Shown: in pieces, positions 19,402 through 27,106 of the stretch
How the letters are laid out: the number at the start of each line of letters is the position of its first letter
Position numbering within the stretch: the stretch's first letter is position 1
Assembly: GCF_000420525.1 (NCBI RefSeq)
Contig: NZ_ATVC01000011.1
Span: forward strand, 1-45,383
DNA length: 45,383 nucleotides
Reading direction: 5' to 3'
DNA from: Aquaspirillum serpens DSM 68
GTDB lineage: Bacteria; Pseudomonadota; Gammaproteobacteria; Burkholderiales; Aquaspirillaceae
Notes under the pieces: generated by a model
What the model was told of the DNA's origin: nothing
The model's database searches: none
What the model saw: only the letters and a program-made list of their open reading frames with translations
Translations under genes and position numbers: made by a program

Positions 19402-19854
19402 ATGGAGTCTTCGGAAATTTCAAAAATAATAGAATGTATTGCTCCTTTTGTATCAGTAGCATCCTTTTTAGTATCAATAGCATCTGCTGTCTTTGCTAAA
19501 ATAACTAGCAATGCAGCTAAAAAAGCAAATGATATTAATCTTCATGTGTACCAGAAAAAAATATATGATGCGTTCCTTGAGTTGAGAATGCATATGATTA
19601 TGAAAAGTATATCTGCTGAAATGTCAGAGGTGTCTAAATTTTATTACCCAGCAAAAGAAGCAGAGTTTTATTTCTCTTCAGAAATTGCAAAGCAATTTCA
19701 AACATTCTTTGATCTTTGCTTTGAGGTTGCTGATCTTGCTAGAGTTCAACGTACACCAACAGAATTATCTGAAGCTACTGATAAAGTCCATTTAGCATTA
19801 GGTATTGCTAAGCAACTAGAGGAAAAAATTATTGGAAAAATTACCCTTGTTTAG
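19402..19854 (+). CDS. Small membrane-anchored helical protein of unknown function
   Basis: I do not recognise this 150-residue protein. ATG 19402 has AAGGAGA at 19386-19392. A hydrophobic segment near the N-terminus (about residues 14-32, IAPFVSVASFLVSIASAVF) is probably one membrane helix. The rest looks like a cytoplasmic helical bundle, with IYDAFLELRMHMIM and a pattern KEAEFYFSSEIAKQF. That pattern recalls small uncharacterised one-helix proteins with an 'EAxFxFxxEI' motif, from memory only. Composition is much more AT-rich than the neighbours, like the DpnI-like gene 70 nt downstream. The two probably arrived together. A role in defence is a guess from association. Confidence 0.65.
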   Translation: MESSEISKIIECIAPFVSVASFLVSIASAVFAKITSNAAKKANDINLHVYQKKIYDAFLELRMHMIMKSISAEMSEVSKFYYPAKEAEFYFSSEIAKQFQTFFDLCFEVADLARVQRTPTELSEATDKVHLALGIAKQLEEKIIGKITLV

Positions 19855-19924
19855 AATAAAAAATGAACCATACTTGCTCACTTTTCTGTATTAAGAATTA
19901 CATATTGTTTGGTGGATTGTAAAA

Positions 19925-20656
19925 ATGATTTATAAAAACAAATCTCAGCTAGCTAGAGTCGAAACTGAAAATTGGGCATTAGCAAATCTTTTTTGTCCAA
20001 AGTGTAGTGTGGCTTTTATGGCAGAAAAGGCGAATACAAAAGTATTTGATTTTAGGTGCGCTTGTTGTGATGAAACTTACCAGCTCAAATCAACTTCTAA
20101 AAAAATAACAAGGAAGCTGCTTGGTTCGGAATATTATTCCTTTGTTAACGCAATAAAAAATAACAATTGCCCAAATTTTTTGATATTAGAATATAGTATT
20201 GTTGCTGATCATTTTTTTGTTAACAGAGTTATTTATATTGCAAAGGAATTTATTACAGAAGATGTTGTTGAAAAAAGGAAGCCTCTTTCTGTTGATGCGC
20301 GTAGGGCTGGTTGGACAGGGTACAATTTACTAATTGACCATATCCCGCTGGAGGCCATGATTACAATTTATGAAGAATCACAGTTTGTTTCAATTCAAAA
20401 TATACTCTTTGCTATAGAAAAATCTAAAAATATCAGCAAGAAAGATTGGGGTAATGAAATAATAAATATTATCAGAGAGCTTGCGGTTAATTTTTCATTG
20501 TCTGATATTTATAAATATGAAGAAAAACTGAAAATCCTTTTTCCAAAAAATAAGAATATCAAGCCAAAAATTAGACAGCAATTACAAATTCTTAGAGATG
20601 CAGGAAAGATTGATTTTCTAGATAGAGGTAAATATAAAAAATTAGATTTTCTTTGA
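19925..20656 (+). CDS. DpnI/Drg-family methyl-directed restriction endonuclease
   Basis: The protein (243 residues) resembles DpnI, which cuts GATC only when the adenine is methylated, along its length. A zinc finger C24-x2-C27 ... C45-x2-C48 surrounds the nuclease core. DpnI's catalytic Asp, Glu and Lys align with D42, Q53 and K55, so the Glu is Gln here. The family block RKPLSVDARRAGWTGYN is conserved. The C-terminal winged helix ends IRQQLQILRDAGKIDFL, then RGKYKKL, nearly as in DpnI. Related Drg proteins replace dam in some Neisseria. No methyltransferase lies beside it, as expected, since host DNA must lack Dam methylation. It is strongly AT-rich and probably acquired by transfer. Activity is uncertain because of the Gln. 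Confidence 0.9.
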   Translation: MIYKNKSQLARVETENWALANLFCPKCSVAFMAEKANTKVFDFRCACCDETYQLKSTSKKITRKLLGSEYYSFVNAIKNNNCPNFLILEYSIVADHFFVNRVIYIAKEFITEDVVEKRKPLSVDARRAGWTGYNLLIDHIPLEAMITIYEESQFVSIQNILFAIEKSKNISKKDWGNEIINIIRELAVNFSLSDIYKYEEKLKILFPKNKNIKPKIRQQLQILRDAGKIDFLDRGKYKKLDFL

Positions 20657-20693
20657 TTGAAATGTATGTAAATAAATCTGCATTAAAAACTAT

Positions 20694-20717
20694 AAAAAAA
20701 CCCGCACATTGTGCGGG
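20694..20717 (-). terminator. Rho-independent terminator after the acyl-CoA-binding protein gene
   Basis: CCCGCAC (20701-20707) pairs perfectly with GTGCGGG (20711-20717) around ATT. On the minus strand it is followed by TTTTTTT (20700-20694). It lies 21 nt past the stop of the minus-strand gene. It marks the right edge of the AT-rich insert. Confidence 0.9.
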
Positions 20718-20737
20718 TGAAGAGAGAGAAGCAGAAA

Positions 20738-20998
20738 TCACTTACCTAACAACCGATTGACCAAGTCAATATACGCTTGCATTGCGCTATCTGAAGATTG
20801 GCCTTTTAACTTTTCCCAAGCATCGTACTTACTGCGATTGATGAAATCCATCATCCCTGGGCGTTCGCCACTGACATCACCACTGCTAGCTTGTTTAAAC
20901 AAGGCATACAGCTGCAACAGGGTTTGTGGGTCTGGCTTTTCTGCCAGTGTTTTCACATCGGCTTGAGCTTGGGCAAACAAAGAGGCCAAATCAGACAT
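20738..20998 (-). CDS. Acyl-CoA-binding protein (ACBP)
   Basis: This is a small soluble four-helix protein that binds medium- and long-chain acyl-CoA esters and buffers their pool. The product is 86 residues from ATG 20998 (MSDLASLFAQAQADVKTL), the classic ACBP length. It shows LLQLYALFKQASSGD (the YxxYKQA-type binding motif with Phe-Lys-Gln) and KYDAWEKLKGQSSDSAMQAYI. An upstream ATG at 21064 would add 22 non-conserved residues; AAGGGA lies before 20998. ACBP is scattered in bacteria, and here it lies close to an acyl-CoA dehydrogenase on the other side of the AT-rich insert. Confidence 0.93.
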   Translation of the reverse strand: MSDLASLFAQAQADVKTLAEKPDPQTLLQLYALFKQASSGDVSGERPGMMDFINRSKYDAWEKLKGQSSDSAMQAYIDLVNRLLGK

Positions 20999-21076
20999 CG
21001 TATCTTTCCCTTGGTGGAAATCAGGAGATGGGCTGATTGTGCCAGTGGTTATCGATGCTGTCAAACAGTCGTTTGA

Positions 21077-21820
21077 TTATTTTTTCTGGTTCAACAGTTT
21101 TTCAATATCTTCCGCTGGAATTGCGCCAGCAACCAACTTACCGCTTTCAAAAATCAACGCCGGTGTGCCCTGAATGCCCAATTTCTGGCCTAAGGCTTGA
21201 ATCTCGGCCAAGGGTGTTTTGCAATCGCCGCTGCCACTGGTGGCTTGGTTATTGCGCATGGTTTGTGCCCACGCCTGTAGCTTATCTTTTGAACACCAAA
21301 TCTGTGCCGATTTACGCATTGCATCCGGATGTAATTGCTCTAATGGATAGAGAAAGGTGTAAATCGTGACATTATCGAGCTTGGCGAGGCCTTCTTTTTC
21401 TAACTTCTTGCAAAACGGGCAATCTGGATCAGAAAACACCGCGATTTTCCGCTGACCGTTACCACGTTTATCTTGAATGGCGTGCTGGAGGGGTAAGGTT
21501 TTCCAATCGACACGGGACAGTTCTGCCACCCGTTCCTCGGTGAGGCTCACTCGGCCTTCAATATCGATTAACTCACCAACAAACATGTGCGCAACTTTGG
21601 CATCGGTATAGACGACCTGCCGTCCAGCTAACACCACTTCATACACCCCACTGACTGGGCTGGCTTGTACCTGCACCACTTCACGTTGTGGAAACTTTTG
21701 GCTAAACAATTTTTTGACCGTTTGGCTTTCATCGGCGGCTTGCGCTTGGCAGGCGAGCAGGGTTGCGCTCAGGGTCAGTAACGTAGTGGTGCGCAAAAAG
21801 CGGCGGGGAATAGCAAACAA
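21077..21820 (-). CDS. dsbC: Thiol:disulfide interchange protein DsbC
   Basis: DsbC is the periplasmic disulfide isomerase that shuffles wrong disulfides. TTG 21820 follows AAGGAG and gives a signal peptide (MFAIPRRFLRTTTLLTLSATLLACQAQA) with a mature start at about Ala29. The N-terminal dimerisation domain is followed by a thioredoxin fold with C134-PF-C137 (FSDPDCPFCKKLEKEG). A second cysteine pair follows further on (WCSKDK ... SGDCKT). The longer ORF to 22006 overlaps ubiI and has no ribosome site. The active site is CPFC rather than the CGYC of E. coli DsbC. It is 10 nt after ubiI, probably co-transcribed. Confidence 0.9.
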   Translation of the reverse strand: MFAIPRRFLRTTTLLTLSATLLACQAQAADESQTVKKLFSQKFPQREVVQVQASPVSGVYEVVLAGRQVVYTDAKVAHMFVGELIDIEGRVSLTEERVAELSRVDWKTLPLQHAIQDKRGNGQRKIAVFSDPDCPFCKKLEKEGLAKLDNVTIYTFLYPLEQLHPDAMRKSAQIWCSKDKLQAWAQTMRNNQATSGSGDCKTPLAEIQALGQKLGIQGTPALIFESGKLVAGAIPAEDIEKLLNQKK

Positions 21821-21830
21821 AATACACTCC

Positions 21831-23000
21831 TTAAAAGCCGATGGCGTAACGTGCCAACTGGCGTTTGACTGGGCCAATATGGTTGGTGAGGTTGAGTCCG
21901 GTGTTGCGTACCCAACGCGATAACGGTAGTTGGGTATGGAACAACTGATGCAGTGCATCACATCCGAGTTGCATTGCCAGCACGGCTTCACGGCGGGCAC
22001 GTTCATAGCGCCGCAATAATAGCCATTCGCCTACATCGCTGCCCTTGGCATTGCCCAATAAGCGTTCTAATTCGCGGGCATCACCAAACCCTAGGTTGAC
22101 ACCTTGTCCGGCGAGAGGATGCACCGTGTGGGCGGCATCGCCAGCGAGTACCACCCGTTGGCTAATCATGTGTTCGGGTTGAATTAACCGCAGTGGGAAG
22201 GCTTGCGCGGGGGTGAGGGTGGTGAAATGCCCGAGGGCATGTTGGCCTGCAGCGGCAACTTTTTCGGCTAATACTTCGGCGGATAATGACAGTAAGGTAT
22301 CGGGGTTGGGATGAGACCAGACAATCGAAATGCGCTGTTGTGGCAACGGCAGCCACGCCAAAATACTGTCACCGACAAACCATTGACGGGCAATGTCCCC
22401 GTGTAAGTATTGGCAATGGAAATTTGCCACTACGCCCGATTGACCATAGGGTTTGATTTTTGCCTTGATGCCAATTTGTTCACGCACCCATGAATTGGCA
22501 CCATCACATCCAACCAGCAAAGCCGCTTCGAGCTGGCTGCCATCCTGTAGGGTGAGCAGCACTCGATCTGGTTCACGAACCAAAGCACTGACTTGGGCGG
22601 GGGTATAAAGCGAGACTTCGGACACCAACAACTGCTGCCAAATGCTATGCAACAGCCAACGGTTTTCGACAATCGATGCCAGCCGTTTTTGTTTAGCGTC
22701 GTGGGCATCGAACATAATTTCGCCACCGTGATCGCCCTTTACCTGCATGGCGTGGACATTACCAATTCGGTGTTCCTGTGGCCACGCGCCCAATTGTTCT
22801 AACCATTGGCGATTGGCTGGACTGATGGCATAAATTCGTGCATCCCACTCGTTGTCATCATCCAGTGTGGTTTGCCGTTCGCTGGGAGGATGCGGCTCAA
22901 TCACCGCAATGTGTAATCCTTTGCGGGACAACGCTAATGCTAAGCTAGCACCGACTAAGCCGCCACCCAGAATTACCACATCATAATGGGCTGTATTCAT
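21831..23000 (-). CDS. ubiI: UbiH/VisC/COQ6-family FAD monooxygenase, likely UbiI
   Basis: This is an FAD-dependent aromatic hydroxylase of the ubiquinone pathway. It has the dinucleotide-binding motif GGGLVGASLALALSRKGL near the start, the DARIYAISPANRQWL block, LLVGCDGANSWVRE, and the second FAD motif LAGDAAHTVHPLAGQGVNLGFGDA. The length is 389 residues. It lies 3 nt after ubiH, a paralogue, so the pair probably hydroxylates two different ring positions. Which paralogue does which step (UbiI C5, UbiF C6 or UbiH C4) cannot be fixed from sequence alone; VisC/UbiI is the best guess from gene order. Confidence 0.88.
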   Translation of the reverse strand: MNTAHYDVVILGGGLVGASLALALSRKGLHIAVIEPHPPSERQTTLDDDNEWDARIYAISPANRQWLEQLGAWPQEHRIGNVHAMQVKGDHGGEIMFDAHDAKQKRLASIVENRWLLHSIWQQLLVSEVSLYTPAQVSALVREPDRVLLTLQDGSQLEAALLVGCDGANSWVREQIGIKAKIKPYGQSGVVANFHCQYLHGDIARQWFVGDSILAWLPLPQQRISIVWSHPNPDTLLSLSAEVLAEKVAAAGQHALGHFTTLTPAQAFPLRLIQPEHMISQRVVLAGDAAHTVHPLAGQGVNLGFGDARELERLLGNAKGSDVGEWLLLRRYERARREAVLAMQLGCDALHQLFHTQLPLSRWVRNTGLNLTNHIGPVKRQLARYAIGF

Positions 23001-23003
23001 TGC

Positions 23004-24191
23004 TTAACGCTCCAAGCCAAAGACTAATTTATGCGTAAATCGCTGCCGTAGTGGGGTCAGCATGTCCAAAGCCGACAGCGCAATGCCGCGTCCCAAACGG
23101 CTGATAGGGTCGTGATGATCGAATAGACCAATCAGACTGTGGGTAAAAGCGGTAATGGTCAGACGGTCGCGTTGACGTTGGCGTTGGTAGCGGTGTAGCA
23201 ATGCCGGTGCGCCGATGTCGCGGACATTGGCTAATAATGGCAATAAGGTATCCGCATCACGCAAGCCAAGGTTTAACCCTTGTGCTGCCACTGGGTGTAG
23301 GGTTTGCGCTGCATTTCCCACCAATACCACCCGTCCGGCATGCAGTTTGTTCGCTAATTTTAAGCGCAGGGGAATGGCCTGTGGTGGGCTGACACAGGCG
23401 GCAAAACACAGTTTATGACCGCAAATTTGATGCAACGCATCAAGAAATTCAGCTGGCGAGCTATTGAGCAAGGCTTCGGCTGCAGCATGGCGGCGTGTCC
23501 ACACTAACATCATGTCTTGCCCAACTGGCAGTAAAGCAAAGGGCCCACCTTCGGCAAAGCGTTCATAAGCGATATGTTGGTGTTGATAACCCTCGGCGAG
23601 GGCTAAACGGCACAATAGAGCCGATTGTTCATAGTCGTGCACATGATGGTGCAGACTGGGGAGTTGCTGTAAAACACTGCCGCCCTCGGCGGCAATCAGT
23701 AGTTTGCTGGTCAACAGTTGTTGACCGTGTTCGGGGTGTTGAATGGTTAAGCTGGTATAGGTGGCGAGATTACCAATTTTTTCCCCACGCCAACCTTGAA
23801 ACAAGTGGATGGGCGCTTGGTTGAGTGCCTGTCCCACCGCTTGGTCGAGATCGTGATAGGCGATGGTATAACCCAAGTCGCTGACACCAATATCGGCCCC
23901 ACTGAGTAAAGTACGGCCAAAGGCCCCTGCTTGGCTGACGTGGACTTGTTGAATTGCCGTCAGTTGGTCGGGGGGGAGGGTGATGCCGGCTTGTTGTAAC
24001 AAGTCCACGCTCAAGCGCGAAAGTGCCAAAATACGCGGGTCTTGTGCCGCGCTGTCGGTATTGGGACGGCTGGCACGGGCTTCAACAACCGCCACCCGTC
24101 GCCCTTGCTTTGCCAACTGTAGCGCAAGGACGGTACCCACTGGGCCAGCCCCGATAATGATGGCATCAAAGTCATGACTTATCGTTTGCAT
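23004..24191 (-). CDS. ubiH: 2-octaprenyl-6-methoxyphenyl hydroxylase UbiH
   Basis: This is a ubiquinone biosynthesis FAD monooxygenase. It has IIGAGPVGTVLALQLAKQGRRV near the N-terminus, the DPRILALSRLSVDLLQQAGI block, LLIAAEGGSVLQQL, and VLVGNAAQTLHPVAAQGLNLGLRDADTL near residue 290. The product is 395 residues. It starts 6 nt after pepP and is followed 3 nt later by ubiI; pepP-ubiH-ubiI is a well-known proteobacterial arrangement. Assignment as UbiH rather than another paralogue rests on order and the GNAAQTLHP motif. Confidence 0.92.
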   Translation of the reverse strand: MQTISHDFDAIIIGAGPVGTVLALQLAKQGRRVAVVEARASRPNTDSAAQDPRILALSRLSVDLLQQAGITLPPDQLTAIQQVHVSQAGAFGRTLLSGADIGVSDLGYTIAYHDLDQAVGQALNQAPIHLFQGWRGEKIGNLATYTSLTIQHPEHGQQLLTSKLLIAAEGGSVLQQLPSLHHHVHDYEQSALLCRLALAEGYQHQHIAYERFAEGGPFALLPVGQDMMLVWTRRHAAAEALLNSSPAEFLDALHQICGHKLCFAACVSPPQAIPLRLKLANKLHAGRVVLVGNAAQTLHPVAAQGLNLGLRDADTLLPLLANVRDIGAPALLHRYQRQRQRDRLTITAFTHSLIGLFDHHDPISRLGRGIALSALDMLTPLRQRFTHKLVFGLER

Positions 24192-24197
24192 GATGGG

Positions 24198-25514
24198 TTA
24201 TCCCTTCGTGGTTGCCATCAATGTCTCAATCGCCACCGGATCAGTCGGAACTTCGGCCGTCAGCACTTCATGTCCCTGTTCGGTGATTAACACATCGTCT
24301 TCAATACGGATGCCAATATTGGCGAATTCAGCAGGTACACCGTCGCCAGCTCGGATATATAAGCCTGGTTCGATGGTGGTTACCATCCCTGCTTGTAGCG
24401 GTCGCCATACCCCTTGTTGCTTATACGCTCCAACATCGTGGACATCCAAGCCCAGCCAATGGCCGATGCGGTGCATATAAAAACGTTTGTAGCTTTCGTT
24501 TTCGATATTGCTGTCAACGCTGCCTTGTAATAAGCCTAAATCGATCAGGCCCTGTACCAAAATGGTGAGGGCGGCATTGGCTGGGGTATCCCAACTTGCT
24601 CCAACCTGACACGCGGCAATCGCTGCTTGCTGACTAGCCAACACAATGTCGTACACCGCTCGTTGCGCGGCAGTGAAACGGCCATTGATTGGGAAGGTGC
24701 GCGTAATATCGCCGGCGTAACCGTGGTATTCACACCCCGCATCAATCAGCAACAACTCACCATCACGCAGGCGATCGCGATTGCTGACATAGTGCAAGAC
24801 ACAGGCATTTTTACCGCTGGCAACGATGGATTCATAGGCTGGTGAACGTGCGCCACTGGCCACGAAATGATGCAGCAACACTGCTTCAATTTCATATTCA
24901 TAGCGCCCTGGGCGGCTGGCTTGCATGGCAAGGCGGTGGGCTTGGGCGGAAATACGGGCAGCTTGGCGCAGTAAGGTGCGCTCGTGTTCATCCTTGAACA
25001 AACGCATTTCTGCCAGCAAAGGTTGCAAATCATGCAACTGCGATGGAGCCTGAATGCCTAAACGCGCTTTGCTACGAACTTGGTCTAGCCAATCGAACAC
25101 TTGCTTATCAAAATTGGCACATTGGCCCAATGGGTAGTAAATCGCTGGTCGGTCTGCCAGATAGGTTGGCATCTGGTTGGCTAATTCCTCGATCGGATGC
25201 GCTTCATCAAACGAAAATTCCTCAGCCGCTGCCGCAGGGCCATAGCGGAAACCGTCCCAAATCTCGCGTTCTTCGTGTTTACTGCGGCAAAACAAAATAC
25301 TTTTACCTGTCCGGCCATCTAATACCACCACCGCCTCGGGTTCGGTAAAACCCGTCAGATAGTAAAAGTTGCTATCAAAGCGATAGGGGTAGTGGGCATC
25401 GGCATTGCGCTGGCGCTCTGGTGCGGTGGCTAAGACCACCACACTATCGCCCACCTGCTGCAAGAGATGTTGTCGGCGATGAAGATAAACCGAGGCAGGA
25501 TGGGCGATAGACAT
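24198..25514 (-). CDS. pepP: Xaa-Pro aminopeptidase PepP
   Basis: PepP is a cytoplasmic aminopeptidase P (M24B) that removes N-terminal residues before proline, with two metal ions. The N-terminal creatinase-like domain includes FYYLTGFTEPEAVVVL. The C-terminal pita-bread domain carries the metal ligands: Asp in LLIDAGCEYHGYAGDITRTFP (two), His in HRIGHWLGLDVHDVG, and Glu in TIEPGLYI and IGIRIEDDV. The length of 438 residues is normal. It lies 32 nt after yebC and 6 nt before ubiH. Confidence 0.96.
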   Translation of the reverse strand: MSIAHPASVYLHRRQHLLQQVGDSVVVLATAPERQRNADAHYPYRFDSNFYYLTGFTEPEAVVVLDGRTGKSILFCRSKHEEREIWDGFRYGPAAAAEEFSFDEAHPIEELANQMPTYLADRPAIYYPLGQCANFDKQVFDWLDQVRSKARLGIQAPSQLHDLQPLLAEMRLFKDEHERTLLRQAARISAQAHRLAMQASRPGRYEYEIEAVLLHHFVASGARSPAYESIVASGKNACVLHYVSNRDRLRDGELLLIDAGCEYHGYAGDITRTFPINGRFTAAQRAVYDIVLASQQAAIAACQVGASWDTPANAALTILVQGLIDLGLLQGSVDSNIENESYKRFYMHRIGHWLGLDVHDVGAYKQQGVWRPLQAGMVTTIEPGLYIRAGDGVPAEFANIGIRIEDDVLITEQGHEVLTAEVPTDPVAIETLMATTKG

Positions 25515-25546
25515 GGCATTTCTTTCTTGTTTAATTCAATCGACAA

Positions 25547-26275
25547 TTAGGCTTGGTCAAACACGGCAGAGGTATAGACCTCTTGCACATCGTCCAGACT
25601 TTCTAAGGCGTCTAAAAGTTTCTGCATTTTGACAGCATCATCGCCTTCTAGCTCTGTGTCATTCTGAGCCCGCATGGTGACTTCGCCCATCTCGGCTTTA
25701 AAGCCAGCCTTTTCTAATGTCTCACGAATGTTGACAAAGTCATAGGGTGGAGTGATGACCTCTAACGAACCATCTTCATGGTTAATCACATCATCCGCAC
25801 CGGCCTCTAACGCCGCTTCCATCAGCGCGTCTTCATTGATACCAGGGGCAAAGATGAGGTAACCACAATGGGTAAATTGGAAGGCTACACAGCCATCGGT
25901 GCCGAGGTTGCCACCATGTTTGCTAAACGCATGACGCACATCGGCTACGGTACGGGTTTTGTTATCGGTCAGACAATCTACCATCACCGCCGCACCGCCA
26001 ATGCCATATCCCTCGTAGCGCATTTCTTCGTAGTTCACCCCTTCTAAATTGCCGGTGCCACGATCAATTGCCCGTTGAATATTATCTTTTGGCATATTGG
26101 CATCGAGTGCTTTATCGACAGCCAAACGCAAGCGAGGGTTGATTGCCGCATCACCGCCGCCCATTTTGGCGGCAACGGTAATCTCTTTAATCAAACGGGT
26201 GAAAATTTGTCCGCGTTTTGCATCCTGACGGCCTTTGCGGTGTTGGATATTGGCCCACTTAGAATGACCTGCCAT
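25547..26275 (-). CDS. yebC: YebC/PmpR family protein (TACO1-like)
   Basis: YebC-family proteins were described as transcriptional regulators, and more recent work ties them to translation of proline-rich stretches. The start [22 protein letters not shown] is universal for the family. Also present are [39 protein letters not shown] and [16 protein letters not shown]. The product is 242 residues and intact. A link to the Pro/Ala-rich RNase E tail encoded in this window is possible but speculative. Confidence 0.96.
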   Translation of the reverse strand: MAGHSKWANIQHRKGRQDAKRGQIFTRLIKEITVAAKMGGGDAAINPRLRLAVDKALDANMPKDNIQRAIDRGTGNLEGVNYEEMRYEGYGIGGAAVMVDCLTDNKTRTVADVRHAFSKHGGNLGTDGCVAFQFTHCGYLIFAPGINEDALMEAALEAGADDVINHEDGSLEVITPPYDFVNIRETLEKAGFKAEMGEVTMRAQNDTELEGDDAVKMQKLLDALESLDDVQEVYTSAVFDQA

Positions 26276-26332
26276 GTTGTCCTCAAATGATTAGGAATAC
26301 GATACGGCAGCCATTTTAGCACAGCGCCTTTT

Positions 26333-27106
26333 TTAGGCTGAAAGCGTCTGTGTGGGCACGATAATTGGCCGGTGTGGTGGGTGGGGATGGGGCAGCAGGA
26401 CAACTTCTTGTTGCCAAATGGCATGAATTTGTGCGGCGGTTAAACAGGTTTGCGGTGGGCCTGTATCGACTAAGCGACCGTTTTGCAATAGCCATACTAC
26501 ATCAGCATGCCGCATGGCTTGGTTGAGATCGTGCAGCACCATCACCACCCCAATCTGTTCTTGTTGTGCCAGTTGCTGACAATACTGCAATAGCTGTTGT
26601 TGGGCGGCTAGATCGAGGGCGGCGCAGGGTTCATCTAACAACAAATAGCGCGGCGTAACATCCGAACAGCGCAGCTGTAACACCGCATGTGCAAATGCCA
26701 CCTTGGCGCGCTCACCCCCTGACAGATGTTGATGTAAACGTTGTCGGAGCGGGGTGAGATCTAACTCGGTGAGTAAGCGGTCAATTTGTTGCGGCGCAGG
26801 TGGGCGGCGCGTGGCAAAGGTGGCGGTTTCTAATACTTCTGCCACTGTTAATCCAAGAATGGGGGTCGAATCTTGCAACATCAGTGCGCGGTGTCGTGCC
26901 AGTGTGGCCGAGGGATAATCGTGTAGTGGTCGCTGATGCAAGGTAACGCTGCCGCGAGTGGGGGTTAACAACCCAGCAAGCAGATGTAACAAACTCGATT
27001 TACCAGCGCCATTGCGCCCCAAAATGGCGGTCACTTGGCCGGTCGGCCATGTGCCATTGATATCATGTAACCGGTGATCGAGACTTAAGGCATGACAACT
27101 TAGCAT
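26333..27106 (-). CDS. hmuV: Heme/iron-siderophore ABC transporter ATP-binding protein (HmuV-like)
   Basis: This is the ATPase of a FecCD-type importer for heme, B12 or siderophore. Walker A is AILGRNGAGKSSLL, the signature is HLSGGERAKVAFAHA, and Walker B is PRYLLLDEPCAALD. The switch His is in MVLHDLNQAMRHAD. The wording around Walker B and the signature is closest to HmuV in memory. The start overlaps the permease end by 7 nt. No periplasmic binding protein or TonB receptor gene is present nearby, so the ligand is not established. With fur about 2 kb away, iron-related control is plausible. Confidence 0.88.
   Translation of the reverse strand: MLSCHALSLDHRLHDINGTWPTGQVTAILGRNGAGKSSLLHLLAGLLTPTRGSVTLHQRPLHDYPSATLARHRALMLQDSTPILGLTVAEVLETATFATRRPPAPQQIDRLLTELDLTPLRQRLHQHLSGGERAKVAFAHAVLQLRCSDVTPRYLLLDEPCAALDLAAQQQLLQYCQQLAQQEQIGVVMVLHDLNQAMRHADVVWLLQNGRLVDTGPPQTCLTAAQIHAIWQQEVVLLPHPHPPHRPIIVPTQTLSA

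Noticed and set aside
21821-22006. Longer N-terminus for DsbC
   Set aside because: The added 62 residues lie inside ubiI. The TTG at 21820 has AAGGAG and gives a proper signal peptide.
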